Assembly: GCF_018390575.1 (NCBI RefSeq)
Contig: NZ_JAHBCJ010000003.1
Location: forward strand, 124,001-188,000
Direction: 5' to 3'
Source of the DNA: Bhargavaea massiliensis
GTDB lineage: Bacteria; Bacillota; Bacilli; Bacillales_A; Planococcaceae
DNA length: 64,000 nucleotides
This document shows, piece after piece, positions 22,399 through 31,816 of this stretch. Both the position numbers and the translations under genes were made by a program. Each line of letters starts with the position of its first letter. Within the stretch, counting starts at the first letter, position 1. The notes under the pieces were generated by a model. It ran no database searches. It saw only the letters and a program-made list of their open reading frames with translations, and had not been told where the DNA came from.

Positions 22399-22629
22399 AT
22401 GGGGCAGAATTTGTTGGAGATTACGGAGGCGCAGTTTTATTTTTTGGCGGTGGAGTGGATGGAGACGTATCGTTCCAAGCCGGTTGACAGGGAAGGGGCT
22501 CTCCGTGAGCGGTTTCAGAGTATGACGACTTCTGAATTGATCAAGTTGTATGGGAGTGCGGGGCCTGATTTGGTGAAGAACGCGGTCCGGGAAGAGCTTG
22601 GTCAACGAAACATTCATCTTTCAGAGTAG
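22399..22629 (+). CDS. Small soluble protein, unknown function
   Basis: 76 aa from ATG 22399 (GGAGGGG 5 nt upstream; ATG 22396 is an alternative). Helical and charged: 'LLEITEAQFYFLAVEWMETY', then 'MTTSELIKLYGS' and 'VREELGQRNIHLSE'. I do not recognise a family. The strong ribosome binding site and host-like codon use argue that it is real. It precedes an LCP-family gene but is separated from it by a terminator-like hairpin. Confidence 0.65.
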   Translation: MGQNLLEITEAQFYFLAVEWMETYRSKPVDREGALRERFQSMTTSELIKLYGSAGPDLVKNAVREELGQRNIHLSE

Positions 22630-22630
22630 G

Positions 22631-22656
22631 CTTCCGGCCGGCCCGGAGGTCTTTTT
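22631..22656 (+). terminator. Terminator after the small protein gene
   Basis: CTTCCGG/CCGGAGG-type hairpin followed by TCTTTTTC, two bases after the stop codon. Confidence 0.65.
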
Positions 22657-22811
22657 CTATGCCCGGGAACCTGGCGCTACTCCATTCCGTCCAATTAGTG
22701 AAACCGCCATGCTACCAATTTTTTCACATTTTATAGAGCCTTTTTCCTTAACATCGATTATAATGTTAACAATGTTTACACTTTACTATCAGAAAGACAG
22801 GGGAATGAGAA

Positions 22812-23753
22812 ATGGAAGAAAAGAAAAGACGGCGCCGGAAAAAGCAGAAGCGCCGGATCTGGCCTTGGATTGTCGGGCCGATTGTTCTGATTCTGGCTGT
22901 GGTCGGTGTGTATGCGGCGATGGTATATAAAGATTTCAAGGATACGCTTGATACGGTGCACGAGCCGATCGAGCGCGAGGCATCGGACAAGCGTGAGAAA
23001 CCGGTAAGCCTGACCGATCAGGAGCCGTTTTCTGTACTCGTTCTCGGTGTCGATGAGAGGGAAGGGGACCGCGGCCGCTCTGACACGATGATTGTTCTGA
23101 CTGTGAATCCTCAGGATAAGACGACAAAGATGGTCAGCATCCCGCGTGATACATACACGGAGATCGTCGGCAGGGGCACGAAGGACAAGCTGAACCACGC
23201 CTATGCGTTTGGCGGCATCGAAATGGCGATGGACAGCATGGAAAACCTGCTTGATATCCCGATTGACTATGTGGTCCAAGTGAATATGGAAAGCTTCAAG
23301 GACATTGTTGACGCGGTCGGCGGCGTCACCGTACAAAATAACCTCGCATTCTCGTCGGGACAGTACACCTTCCCGGAAGGGCCGGTTGAACTGAACGGGG
23401 AAGAGGCGCTGGCGTACGTACGGATGCGGAAACAGGATCCGAACGGCGACTTTGGCCGTCAGGACCGCCAGAAAGATGTCATCATGGGCGTCATCAAGAA
23501 AGGGGCTTCCGCCAACAGCCTCCTGAACTACCAAAGCATCTTCGGAGCGGTCGGCAAGAACATCCGAACGAACATGACACTTGATGAGATGCTCGGCCTG
23601 CAGGACTATCGCGGTGCCATCGGTCAGGTGGACCAGCTGTATGTGGAAAAAGGCCAAGGCCAGACGATCAATGGCGTCTGGTACTACATGATGAATGATG
23701 AAGAACTTAATACCATCTCGTCTGAACTCAAACAGCATTTGGAAATCGAATAA
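22812..23753 (+). CDS. LytR-CpsA-Psr (LCP) family glycopolymer ligase
   Basis: 313 aa. A very basic cytoplasmic N-terminus ('KKRRRRKKQKRR'), one membrane helix (about 17-40), then an extracellular LCP domain: 'VLVLGVDEREGDRGRSDTM', 'VSIPRDTYTEI', 'KLNHAYAFGG', 'YVRMRKQDPNGDFGRQDRQK'. The Arg and Asp residues that bind the polyprenyl pyrophosphate are present. Family role: transfers wall teichoic acid or capsular polymer from the lipid carrier to peptidoglycan, which fits the polysaccharide locus that follows. AGGGG precedes ATG 22812. Confidence 0.92.
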   Translation: MEEKKRRRRKKQKRRIWPWIVGPIVLILAVVGVYAAMVYKDFKDTLDTVHEPIEREASDKREKPVSLTDQEPFSVLVLGVDEREGDRGRSDTMIVLTVNPQDKTTKMVSIPRDTYTEIVGRGTKDKLNHAYAFGGIEMAMDSMENLLDIPIDYVVQVNMESFKDIVDAVGGVTVQNNLAFSSGQYTFPEGPVELNGEEALAYVRMRKQDPNGDFGRQDRQKDVIMGVIKKGASANSLLNYQSIFGAVGKNIRTNMTLDEMLGLQDYRGAIGQVDQLYVEKGQGQTINGVWYYMMNDEELNTISSELKQHLEIE

Positions 23754-23759
23754 ACCAAT

Positions 23760-23796
23760 GGACCGGCCACCGCTATAGGAGGCCGGTCCGGTTTTT
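23760..23796 (+). terminator. Terminator after the LCP gene
   Basis: 9-bp stem GGACCGGCC/GGCCGGTCC followed by GGTTTTTG. Confidence 0.88.
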
Positions 23797-23822
23797 GGGA
23801 CGTCATCAGGAAGGGAATGAGT

Positions 23823-25136
23823 ATGTCCAATAACCCGAAAATGAGTGAAAGCCCCGAACTAAACAGTACAAACCCAAATGAAACTCCGATAACCGATCCT
23901 TCGTCCGAGCGGTGCAAAAGGAAACTGGCCATCGATCCATTCATTATCTTGCTGTTCGCTTTGATTATGCTCCAGACGTTCGGCATGTTCAGTTCGTCTT
24001 TCCTGATCGGTACAGTAATGGTCGGCGGGCTGTTGTTTTTGCTGAAGCCGATGGCGGAGGCTGCGCCGGACCGGCCATTTGTTGCCCGGGCGGAAGTGCC
24101 GCTGATCCTGCTGTTTGCCTGGGGGTATATCAGCACACTGATCGCGGCTGATCCGGAGTTTTCACTGCAATATTACCTCAAGATCCTCTTCCCGACATTG
24201 GCGCTTCTGTTGGCAGTGCTCTACGCCCGCCGTCCGAAGCTGTTGCTGACCGCCGTCATGGCGATCCTCGCCGCAGCGGGCACTGCACATGCGCTGTACA
24301 CGCTCGTTGGTTGGGCATTTGGTGACCGGACGGTAGAGGCGGGGCGCTGGTTGGCTGTGGAAGTCGGGTCAATTGTGATGGATCAGCGCCATATGGGACC
24401 ACGGCTCACGGGCTTGACGCACAATCCGAATACACTCGGCATCTGGGTGTTCTTCGCACTGCTGGCTCTGCTTTATCTTAAGCGGGAGCGTGTTGTCAGA
24501 ACCTGGCTGTTCGTTACTGCGGTAATTCTAAATGCTGGAGTGTTACTCCTTACGGAGTCAAGAGGATCGATGGTTGCGCTTGCCGCGTCCGTCGTGTTTT
24601 ATCTGGCGTTGACGAAAGGGGCTCCGCAAAGGCCGAAGCTTTGGAAAAACCGATTGCTGATTTCTATCATCCCGCTTGGAGCTGTGCTGCTTGTCGGATG
24701 GTCGGCTGCGGAGCGGGTGTCGACCAGGGTCGGCAGCGGACTTAACGGGCGGGAGACTGCATGGTCATATATCCTTCAGGTTGCACAGGAGCATCCTGTG
24801 ATTGGCACTGGATTTGGTATGTCGGGCACAGTCCTGAAAGAGGCGGGCATCGGAATCGGGCCGCACAGTTTCTATCTAAAGCTGCTTGCGGAAACCGGCT
24901 TTGTTGGTCTGCATCTGTTTTTTCTGTTCCTTGGCATGCTAGCCGTTTTGGTTGTATGGCGACTGCGGAGCGGTGAAGAGCCTTCTGCTGTGCTGTTCAT
25001 TGCTGCATTCCTTGTCGCCCTGTTGACGCACCAAATTGTCGAGGACCAGTTGTTCAGAGTCCATCCAATCCATTACTTGTTCATCTTCTTGACTGCGCTC
25101 CTCCTTAGGGGATTCGATACCAGATCAGCTGGATGA
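23823..25136 (+). CDS. O-antigen ligase/polymerase-like membrane protein
   Basis: 437 aa from ATG 23823 (AAGGG 7 nt upstream; ATG 23817 is too close). A polar N-terminus of about 40 residues, then about eleven hydrophobic segments. The Wzy_C region contains 'LTGLTHNPNTLGIWVFFALL', 'LTESRGSMVAL', 'GRETAWSYILQVAQEHPVIG' and 'IGPHSFYLKLLAETG', matching the O-antigen ligase/WaaL/Wzy superfamily. Likely polymerises or transfers a lipid-linked glycan at the outer face. It stands outside the main operon, and a second Wzy-like gene is at 43807, so the two probably serve different glycans. Confidence 0.85.
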   Translation: MSNNPKMSESPELNSTNPNETPITDPSSERCKRKLAIDPFIILLFALIMLQTFGMFSSSFLIGTVMVGGLLFLLKPMAEAAPDRPFVARAEVPLILLFAWGYISTLIAADPEFSLQYYLKILFPTLALLLAVLYARRPKLLLTAVMAILAAAGTAHALYTLVGWAFGDRTVEAGRWLAVEVGSIVMDQRHMGPRLTGLTHNPNTLGIWVFFALLALLYLKRERVVRTWLFVTAVILNAGVLLLTESRGSMVALAASVVFYLALTKGAPQRPKLWKNRLLISIIPLGAVLLVGWSAAERVSTRVGSGLNGRETAWSYILQVAQEHPVIGTGFGMSGTVLKEAGIGIGPHSFYLKLLAETGFVGLHLFFLFLGMLAVLVVWRLRSGEEPSAVLFIAAFLVALLTHQIVEDQLFRVHPIHYLFIFLTALLLRGFDTRSAG

Positions 25137-25169
25137 CGAGTGGTTACCTATGTAACACGAGTGATTACC
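25137..25169 (-). repeat. GGTAAYCACTCG word pair, reverse orientation
   Basis: CGAGTGGTTACC at 25137 and CGAGTGATTACC at 25158, 21 bp apart, starting right at the upstream gene's stop codon. Confidence 0.88.
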
Positions 25170-25171
25170 TA

Positions 25172-25214
25172 AAAGAAGCTGCCGCCCGAGACAAACGGGT
25201 GGCAGCTTCTTTTT
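25172..25214. terminator. Bidirectional terminator between convergent genes
   Basis: AAGAAGCTGCC-G-CCCG ... CGGG-T-GGCAGCTTCTT with TTTTC on the plus strand and an A-rich/T-rich flank. Confidence 0.85.
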
Positions 25215-25218
25215 CATA

Positions 25219-26040
25219 TCAAGATGCGATAAAGTACTCCTTCAAACTGTTAGCCCAAGCCTCGACGCCTTTGTCGGTCGGCTCATACTCATCATCCACA
25301 TAGTCAAGAATATCTTCCGAGTCCACGTCCGGCCACTGATCCCAGTGATCGATAAACGGGATGTCCCTTGCCTCTACAAACTCCCGAAGAGCATTGATTT
25401 GGGTCATGTAGTAATTGGGCTGATGGATTGGCTGTGGCGGTGTGATAAAGAAGGTGGCATCTTTGACTTCCTCAACAACACGGCCTCGCAATTCAAGGGC
25501 ATCTTCCCGTTCGTCATCAATGGTGACAAGGCCATTGTTGGAGAGCGTAAACGGCTCGTAGACAACCAGGTCATACCCTTTGTCCCAGTCAATCTCGCCG
25601 ACTCCTTTGCTCAGGAAGGTATCCGATGTCCCGGCGAACGTCAGGACATCAGTTTCGATCCAACCTCCATATGCCTCACCCAGCGCGTCAGCCAGCTGAT
25701 TGGCCGGTGCTTCGAATGAGCTGCTTCCGACAGCGAGCAACTGGACCGGCTCGCCGGCATCTAAACGGCTCATGAGCATCTCAACCGTGCTTTCCGGCAG
25801 GTTGGCTGTCAGACTTGAGAGTTCCTCCCCTGACGGAGCCGCCACTTTCTCTGCGGGTTTTTCTTTTTCAGGATCCGCAGCCTGGCCAGCAGTTTTCTTT
25901 GCCGCTTGCTCTTGCTTGATCGGCCGGTTTGCCGGTTCGGCGGCTGCTTCTTCAACTTTTGCATTCCAGGACAGGTAGCTGATTGCGAGAACTAAGACAC
26001 AGGCAATCAGAACCAGCACGGTGGCAAGTCCTTTCTTCAT
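25219..26040 (-). CDS. Exported SGNH-hydrolase-like protein
   Basis: 273 aa from ATG 26040 (GGAGG 11 nt upstream). An N-terminal membrane anchor ('LATVLVLIACVLVLAISYL'), an Ala/Lys/Glu-rich linker (about 30-75), then an SGNH-type domain: 'LLAVGSSSFEAP' corresponds to block I (GxSxS instead of GDS), 'YDLVVYEPFTL' and 'PNYYMTQINALREFVEARD'. The usual C-terminal DxxH is not obvious; 'YEPTDKGVEAW' is the closest, so catalytic activity is uncertain. It is divergent from the polysaccharide operon, where such proteins modify exported glycans. Confidence 0.75.
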   Translation of the reverse strand: MKKGLATVLVLIACVLVLAISYLSWNAKVEEAAAEPANRPIKQEQAAKKTAGQAADPEKEKPAEKVAAPSGEELSSLTANLPESTVEMLMSRLDAGEPVQLLAVGSSSFEAPANQLADALGEAYGGWIETDVLTFAGTSDTFLSKGVGEIDWDKGYDLVVYEPFTLSNNGLVTIDDEREDALELRGRVVEEVKDATFFITPPQPIHQPNYYMTQINALREFVEARDIPFIDHWDQWPDVDSEDILDYVDDEYEPTDKGVEAWANSLKEYFIAS

Positions 26041-26129
26041 AAAAGCTGGATCCTCCTTTCGCCAATTTGTTAACAGAATGTAAAAAAGCATGAGTTCTAT
26101 AACATTTTAGCAGATAGGTGAAATTATTG

Positions 26130-26142
26130 TCACAATTTGTGA
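26130..26142. promoter_or_regulatory. Candidate operator palindrome between divergent genes
   Basis: Perfect odd palindrome TCACAA-T-TTGTGA in the AT-rich 168-bp region between the SGNH gene and the polysaccharide operon. Placement suggests a repressor site, but no spacing-perfect promoter was identified. Confidence 0.45.
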
Positions 26143-26208
26143 GATAAGCATGATATACTGAGGAAGTTATAGGCAATTTATAGACGAAAGAATGATAAAG
26201 GGGCACAA

Positions 26209-26940
26209 GTGAGAATGGAAGAAACCATCAGTCTTCAGGACTTGTTTAAGACGCTGCGCAAGCGGCTCTGGCTGATTGTCATGAGCACGGTCATTGCAGC
26301 TACCATTGCCGGAGTCATCAGTTTCCTCGTGATGACGCCGATCTATCAGGCATCCACGCAGATTTTGGTCAATCAGACGGAGCGGCAATCTGAAGCGTTC
26401 ACGTCGCAGGATATCCAGACAAACCTCCAATTAATTAATACATACAACGTCGTCATCAAAAGCCCGGCGATCCTGAACAAAGTGATCGAGGAACTCGGGC
26501 TTGATGAGACGGCAGGCTCTCTGAACGAGAAAGTTACTGTAAACAGTGAACAGAACTCTCAAGTAGTGACTGTGAGCGTCCAGGATCCGAACCAGAAGCA
26601 GGCGGTTGAGATTGCGAACACAATCGCAACGGTCTTCGAACAGGAGATCCCTCAGCTGATGAACGTGGATAACGTCAACATCCTGTCACCTGCCGTCATG
26701 CCGGCGAACCCATCACCGGTCAAGCCTGATCCGATGCTGAATATGGCAATCGGAGCGGTCATCGGGCTGATGCTAGGCATAGGCATTGCGTTCCTTCTGG
26801 AATATCTGGATACGACAGTGAAGACAGAAGATGACATCGAGGAATTGACAGGCTTGCCGGTCATTGGAATGATCAGTCCAATTCCTGATTCCGATGTCAA
26901 TGTGGCGAATGTCGTCCGAACGAGGAGAAGGAGGGGTTAA
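26209..26940 (+). CDS. Polysaccharide co-polymerase / BY-kinase activator (Wzz/YwqC type)
   Basis: 243 aa. Two membrane helices (about 20-42 and 175-198) flank an extracytoplasmic region with 'YQASTQILVNQTE' and a 'PxxP'-like 'PANPSPVKPDPM' before the second helix. The C-terminal cytoplasmic tail ends 'VRTRRRRG'. In Gram-positive bacteria this protein sets chain length and activates a separate tyrosine kinase, which is the next gene, 3 bp downstream. GTG 26209 has AAAGGGG 5 nt upstream. First gene of the operon. Confidence 0.9.
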   Translation: MRMEETISLQDLFKTLRKRLWLIVMSTVIAATIAGVISFLVMTPIYQASTQILVNQTERQSEAFTSQDIQTNLQLINTYNVVIKSPAILNKVIEELGLDETAGSLNEKVTVNSEQNSQVVTVSVQDPNQKQAVEIANTIATVFEQEIPQLMNVDNVNILSPAVMPANPSPVKPDPMLNMAIGAVIGLMLGIGIAFLLEYLDTTVKTEDDIEELTGLPVIGMISPIPDSDVNVANVVRTRRRRG

Positions 26941-26943
26941 TCG

Positions 26944-27660
26944 ATGGCGAGAAAAAAACAATCATCCAAAAAGCAACTGGAGCAGCGCGCGCGTAAACTC
27001 GTTGTCTCGGCGAACCCCCGATCGGTCGTCTCCGAACAGTTCCGCACGCTCCGTTCAAACATCACGTTTTCTGCAGTAGACAAGGAACTTAAAACTATTT
27101 TGGTGACGTCTGCACTTCCGGGTGATGGGAAATCGACGGTGTCGGCGAACCTCGCCACCCTGTTTGCGCAGGACGGCAAGCGGGTGCTGTTCATCGATGC
27201 GGACATGCGAAAGCCGACCGTCCAATACACATTCAGCCTGACCAATGCGGCCGGCCTGTCGAGTGTCCTTACCCAGCAGAGGCTGGCAGGGGAGGTCATC
27301 CGGGAATCGGAAATTTCCCCGAACCTCCATATCCTGACAAGCGGTCCGATCCCGCCGAACCCGGCAGAACTGCTCGGCTCGAGGTCGATGACCGTCCTCA
27401 TGAACGAAATGGCCCAGCAATACGACCTGATCGTCTTTGACGCACCGCCCGTTCTTTCGGTGACGGACGCCCAGATCCTGGCGAACAAAGTCGACGGGAC
27501 GCTTCTTGTCGTCAATACCGGCGTTACGGAGAAAGACAACGTAGACAAAGCAAAAGAGCTGCTTGGGAAAGCACAGGCCCGCATCCTCGGAGCAGTCATG
27601 AATAACTTTAAATTGGATAACGACCACTACTATTATCAGTATTACGGAACAGAAGAGTAA
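26944..27660 (+). CDS. Bacterial tyrosine kinase (BY-kinase, YwqD/CapB type)
   Basis: 238 aa. Walker A 'ALPGDGKST', Walker A' 'VLFIDADMRKP', Walker B 'LIVFDAPP', and a C-terminal tyrosine cluster 'HYYYQYYG' for autophosphorylation. The soluble kinase domain depends on the transmembrane modulator upstream, and the partner phosphatase is downstream. Known role: phosphorylates itself and enzymes such as UDP-glucose dehydrogenase to control polysaccharide synthesis. The stop codon is inside a hairpin that may tune downstream expression. Confidence 0.93.
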   Translation: MARKKQSSKKQLEQRARKLVVSANPRSVVSEQFRTLRSNITFSAVDKELKTILVTSALPGDGKSTVSANLATLFAQDGKRVLFIDADMRKPTVQYTFSLTNAAGLSSVLTQQRLAGEVIRESEISPNLHILTSGPIPPNPAELLGSRSMTVLMNEMAQQYDLIVFDAPPVLSVTDAQILANKVDGTLLVVNTGVTEKDNVDKAKELLGKAQARILGAVMNNFKLDNDHYYYQYYGTEE

Positions 27661-27683
27661 GAGGCCTGCCTCTTACTCTTTTG
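27654..27683 (+). terminator. Attenuator-like hairpin overlapping the kinase stop codon
   Basis: 10-bp stem AGAGTAAGAG (27654-27663) / CTCTTACTCT (27670-27679) followed by TTTTG. The TAA stop (27658-27660) is in the left arm, so translating ribosomes would interfere with its folding. Confidence 0.7.
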
Positions 27684-27709
27684 AGCGTTCAGGAAAGGAA
27701 GTAAGCCCT

Positions 27710-28477
27710 ATGATCGATATGCATACACATATTCTGTTCGGTGTTGACGATGGACCTGAAGAACTATCTGGCTCTCTTAATATGCTGCGCCAGGCTACCG
27801 AAGAAGGCATTACCGAAATCATTGCAACTTCCCATGTTTGTCATCCACAATTTCATGTTGGCGCCAACAGTGTCTATGACGGTGTTGCTCAGCTGCGAGA
27901 AGCGGCCCGTATGGAAGGCATAAACATAAAACTCCATACAGGCCACGAAGTCCGGCTTAACGCCACTCTTCCTGAGCGCCTGGATGCCGGTGATGTTCTG
28001 ACGCTTGCCGGGTCCAAATTTGTGATGCTGGAGCTCCCGAGCCAAGGTGTCCCGGACTATACGGTCGGCATTATCCAAGATCTGATGAACCGCGGACTGA
28101 TTCCTGTCATCGCCCACCCGGAACGCAATAAAGCGATTGTTGAAAAGCCACAACGGTTGTACAGACTCGTTAACCACGGTGCCTTGGCACAAGTAACTGC
28201 AGGCGCAGTGTGCGGCACATTCGGCTCACGAATTAAGGATGCCGCACTCACACTGATTGATGCCCATCTCGTCCATTTCTACGGATCGGACGCTCATAAC
28301 ACCGATAAGCGCGGCTTCCATTTTGATGAGGGTCTTTCCTTCTTGGAGAAAAAGGGCCGTGCCGACATGGTCGACATCATGCTGGAGAACAACGCACGGA
28401 TTTTGGAGAAGCGCGATCCGGTATTACTGGAGCCCGAAGACCCAAAAGTGAAGAAAAAATGGTTTATCTTCGGATAA
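27710..28477 (+). CDS. Tyrosine-protein phosphatase, PHP family (YwqE/CpsB type)
   Basis: 255 aa. PHP metal-binding motifs: 'MIDMHTHILFGVDDG' at the N-terminus, 'IIATSHVCHPQF', 'TGHEVRL', 'VIAHPERN' and 'HFYGSDAHN'. These Mn-dependent phosphatases reverse BY-kinase phosphorylation. AGGAAAGGAAG lies before ATG 27710. The order modulator-kinase-phosphatase is the standard start of Bacillus and staphylococcal capsule loci. Confidence 0.93.
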   Translation: MIDMHTHILFGVDDGPEELSGSLNMLRQATEEGITEIIATSHVCHPQFHVGANSVYDGVAQLREAARMEGINIKLHTGHEVRLNATLPERLDAGDVLTLAGSKFVMLELPSQGVPDYTVGIIQDLMNRGLIPVIAHPERNKAIVEKPQRLYRLVNHGALAQVTAGAVCGTFGSRIKDAALTLIDAHLVHFYGSDAHNTDKRGFHFDEGLSFLEKKGRADMVDIMLENNARILEKRDPVLLEPEDPKVKKKWFIFG

Positions 28478-28503
28478 GGTGTCAAAATTTGCCGGACTAA
28501 AGG

Positions 28504-28532
28504 TTCCAATTATATGTAGGAGATAGTATAAT
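28504..28532 (+). promoter_or_regulatory. Possible internal promoter
   Basis: TTCCAA (28504-28509), 17-bp spacer, perfect TATAAT (28527-28532), 48 bp before the next start. The -35 box is weak. Confidence 0.55.
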
Positions 28533-28579
28533 AGTCACCGGTAGAATAGTCTCGCAAATGTCAGAAAGGAGTTAGGTGT

Positions 28580-30412
28580 GTGACTCATCCCAAACGTCTG
28601 GTGCTTTTAAGTTTCATCGACTCCTGCATTGTCTTTTTCTCAATCTATGTCAGCTTCCTTATTCTGAATCCGAATATGAATGTGATTCAATCCAAAACAC
28701 TGCTGATCAGCGCACTGACGATCTTTATCGCTCATCATTTAACTGCCGCTTTCTATGGTCTATACAAGAAGGCATGGGCGTATGCTTCAGTCGGTGAACT
28801 GAAAGCGATTTTTAAGGCGGTAACCATCTCAATCGCAGCCATTGCGGTCGTCCAGTTTGTCGGACTAGGCCAGGTCTATGTACGTGCTCTTGCAATTACC
28901 TGGATGCTACATATGCTCCTTATCGGAGGTTCCCGGTTTATGTGGAGAGTGTACCGCGATTCCATTACGAAACGTCTGAAGCTCGGCGGAAGGCGAACGA
29001 TGGTGGTCGGTGCAGGGCAAGCCGGCACGATGGTCGTCCGGCAGATGAAGCAAAACCCTCAGAACGGCCTGATGCCTGTCCTGTTCGTCGATGACGACAA
29101 GACGAAGCAGCACCTCGATATCTACGGAGTGAATGTGGCCGGTGGTGCAAAAGACATTCCCCGCCTCGTCAAAGCCCACAACATCGAAAACATTATCATC
29201 GCGATTCCATCCATGTCCAAGGCGGAGATGGCGGACCTTACTAAAGTCTGTGTCGAGACCGGCGCAAGAACCCAAACGATCCCACGGATTGAAGACGTCA
29301 TGACAGGCAAGGTGTCTGTGAATGACATCCGTGACGTAAAGATCGAAGACCTCCTCGGCCGTGAGGAAGTTGAACTAGATATGAAAGCGATCGCTGAAAA
29401 GCTTCAACATAAAACCATTCTTGTCACAGGGGCAGGTGGATCAATTGGATCAGAAATCTGCCGCCAGGTTATGAAGTTTAAGCCGGATAAACTGGTCCTT
29501 CTAGGCCACGGAGAGAACTCAATTTACCTGATTGACAGAGAACTTAGAGGGCTCAACCAATCAGAAACGGAAATTATTCCGGTAATTGCCGACGTACAGG
29601 ACCGCACACGAATTTTCGACACAGTTTCCGAACACGCCCCTGATGTCATTTATCATGCCGCTGCCCATAAGCACGTTCCACTCATGGAGGCGAACCCGTT
29701 CGAAGCAGTAAAGAATAATATATTTGGCACAAAGAACGTGGCTGAAGCTGCCCACACGTTCGGCGTTGGTCATTTCGTCCTCGTATCTACCGACAAAGCA
29801 GTCAACCCGCCGAATGTCATGGGCGCAACCAAACGCTTCGCCGAGATGGTGGTTCAGAATCTTGCTAAATCAAGCAAAACGAAATTCGCGGCTGTGCGGT
29901 TTGGTAACGTCCTTGGATCAAGAGGATCTGTCGTTCCGCTTTTTAAAAAGCAGATTGCAGCAGGTGGTCCTATCACCGTCACTGACGAACGCATGACCCG
30001 TTACTTCATGACGATTCCAGAAGCTTCCCGGCTCGTCATCCAAGCTGGTACTCTTGCGAACGGCGGAGAAGTATTCGTTCTCGACATGGGTGATCCAGTG
30101 AAAATCGTTGATCTAGCTAAAAATCTCATAAAGCTTTCTGGCTACGAGGTAGAAGAGATTGGGATCACCTACTCTGGCATGCGGCCGGGCGAGAAACTCT
30201 ATGAAGAACTGCTCGACCCATCCGAAATCCAACAAGAGCAGGTCTTTCCAAAAATTCATATCGGACGTGCTACGCCGATCGGCAGTTCTGAACAACAATA
30301 TATCTTGGACAAGCTCCTTGATATGAAAGAGGACGAACTGAGAAACACATTGGTTTCCCTCGCGAACAGGAAAGTTCCGGAATCGCCGGAAAAATCGCTC
30401 ACCACAGCTTAA
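28580..30412 (+). CDS. Membrane-bound NDP-sugar 4,6-dehydratase (EpsC/CapD/PglF type)
   Basis: 610 aa, GTG start with AGGAG 8 nt upstream. Four N-terminal membrane helices (about 10-115), a Rossmann CoA-binding-like region ('TMVVGAGQAGTMVVRQM'), then an extended SDR domain: NAD motif 'ILVTGAGGSIGSEICRQV', 'IYHAAAHKHVPLMEANP', and 'GATKRFAEMV' where the catalytic Tyr is replaced by the Met/Lys pair usual in this subfamily. It converts UDP-GlcNAc to the UDP-4-keto-6-deoxy sugar, a precursor of QuiNAc, bacillosamine or FucNAc derivatives. The matching aminotransferase or reductase is not obvious in the window. Confidence 0.9.
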   Translation: MTHPKRLVLLSFIDSCIVFFSIYVSFLILNPNMNVIQSKTLLISALTIFIAHHLTAAFYGLYKKAWAYASVGELKAIFKAVTISIAAIAVVQFVGLGQVYVRALAITWMLHMLLIGGSRFMWRVYRDSITKRLKLGGRRTMVVGAGQAGTMVVRQMKQNPQNGLMPVLFVDDDKTKQHLDIYGVNVAGGAKDIPRLVKAHNIENIIIAIPSMSKAEMADLTKVCVETGARTQTIPRIEDVMTGKVSVNDIRDVKIEDLLGREEVELDMKAIAEKLQHKTILVTGAGGSIGSEICRQVMKFKPDKLVLLGHGENSIYLIDRELRGLNQSETEIIPVIADVQDRTRIFDTVSEHAPDVIYHAAAHKHVPLMEANPFEAVKNNIFGTKNVAEAAHTFGVGHFVLVSTDKAVNPPNVMGATKRFAEMVVQNLAKSSKTKFAAVRFGNVLGSRGSVVPLFKKQIAAGGPITVTDERMTRYFMTIPEASRLVIQAGTLANGGEVFVLDMGDPVKIVDLAKNLIKLSGYEVEEIGITYSGMRPGEKLYEELLDPSEIQQEQVFPKIHIGRATPIGSSEQQYILDKLLDMKEDELRNTLVSLANRKVPESPEKSLTTA

Positions 30413-30440
30413 ACTATGAAATGAAACCGGAGGCGAAGAG

Positions 30441-31787
30441 TTGGCACATCTTCAATTTGATTATTCTCATCTCAGTCCATTCTTCGGAAACTATAAAATC
30501 TCATTCCTGCACCAGACGGTGGCATCCATCCATGAGGAGATGCATGCCAAAAGCACACACGCCGAATATCTTGGATGGCTAGACCTGCCGGAGAACTACG
30601 ACCGAGAAGAGTTTACTCGAATCCAACAAGCCGCCAAGACGATCAGTGAGACAAGTGATGTCCTGCTTGTTATCGGTGTCGGCGGTTCATATCTCGGTGC
30701 CCGTGCAGCAATTGAGATGTTGAATCACCACTTCCACAACCTGCTTCCGAAAGAAAAACGAAATGCTCCACAAGTGCTATTTGTAGGACATAACCTGAGC
30801 TCTACATACATGGCTCATCTGATGGAATTGCTGGAAGACAAGGACTTCTCGATCAATGTCATTTCCAAGTCAGGAACAACTACCGAACCGGCAATTGCTT
30901 TCCGCATTTTCCGGAAGCTTCTCGAGGAGAAATACGGTAAAGAAGAGGCGCGGAAGCGAATCTATGCGACAACCGATAAAGAAAAAGGTGCACTCAAGCA
31001 ACTGGCAGACAAGGAAGGCTATGAGACGTTCACAGTTCCAGACGACATTGGAGGGCGCTACTCAGTGCTCACAGCCGTTGGTCTTCTACCGATTGCAGCA
31101 AGTGGAATTGACATTAAAGCAATCCTACAGGGTGCTCACCAAGCTATGAAGGAACTGGATAACCCCAATGTTGAAGAGAATGCAGCCTACCAATATGCAG
31201 TAACTCGCAACATCCTCTTTCAAAAGGGAATGGCGATTGAGATGTTCGTTACCTACGAACCGAACCTCCACTCATTCGCAGAATGGTGGAAGCAGCTCTT
31301 TGGAGAAAGTGAAGGAAAGGCTCGCCGCGGAATCTTCCCGGCATCTGCCAATTTTTCAACTGACCTCCATTCTTTTGGTCAGTATATCCAGGAAGGCCAG
31401 CGGAACCTTTTCGAGACAATCTTGAAAGTAGAAGAGCCCGAAATGGACATCCGAATCGATTACGAAGAAGACAATCTGGACGGCTTGAACTATCTCGCGG
31501 GCAAGACAGTCGACCATGTAAACGACAAAGCGTTCGAAGGCGCTCTACAGGCCCATACAGAAGGGGACGTTCCGGGACTTGTGTTCAGGATTCCGAGACT
31601 CGATGCCTACTCTTTCGGCTATCTTGTCTATTTCTTTGAGAAAGCCTGTGCGATGAGTGCCTACTTGTTTGGTGTGAACCCATTCGACCAGCCTGGTGTT
31701 GAACAATATAAGACAAATATGTTCAATTTGCTGGGCAAGCCTGGCTATGGAGTGAAAGAAGAAGCGAGAGCTGCAATTCGTAAGTAA
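30441..31787 (+). CDS. pgi: Glucose-6-phosphate isomerase
   Basis: 448 aa, typical length for the Bacillus-type enzyme. Signature regions '[18 protein letters not shown]', '[15 protein letters not shown]', '[14 protein letters not shown]' and '[20 protein letters not shown]' are intact. TTG start at 30441 with GGAGG 7 nt upstream. It interconverts glucose-6-P and fructose-6-P. Being inside the glycan operon with pgcA and galU, it balances carbon between UDP-GlcNAc and UDP-glucose branches. Whether it is the only copy in the genome cannot be known from here. Confidence 0.95.
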   Translation: MAHLQFDYSHLSPFFGNYKISFLHQTVASIHEEMHAKSTHAEYLGWLDLPENYDREEFTRIQQAAKTISETSDVLLVIGVGGSYLGARAAIEMLNHHFHNLLPKEKRNAPQVLFVGHNLSSTYMAHLMELLEDKDFSINVISKSGTTTEPAIAFRIFRKLLEEKYGKEEARKRIYATTDKEKGALKQLADKEGYETFTVPDDIGGRYSVLTAVGLLPIAASGIDIKAILQGAHQAMKELDNPNVEENAAYQYAVTRNILFQKGMAIEMFVTYEPNLHSFAEWWKQLFGESEGKARRGIFPASANFSTDLHSFGQYIQEGQRNLFETILKVEEPEMDIRIDYEEDNLDGLNYLAGKTVDHVNDKAFEGALQAHTEGDVPGLVFRIPRLDAYSFGYLVYFFEKACAMSAYLFGVNPFDQPGVEQYKTNMFNLLGKPGYGVKEEARAAIRK

Positions 31788-31816
31788 TAGATAAACGATG
31801 GACTTGAAAGGATCAG

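Noticed and set aside
28478-28579. EAR (eps-associated RNA) element or ops/JUMPstart site in the polysaccharide operon
   Set aside because: I looked at the short gaps near the kinase, phosphatase and dehydratase genes and found neither the GGCGGTAGCGT core nor an EAR-like pattern.
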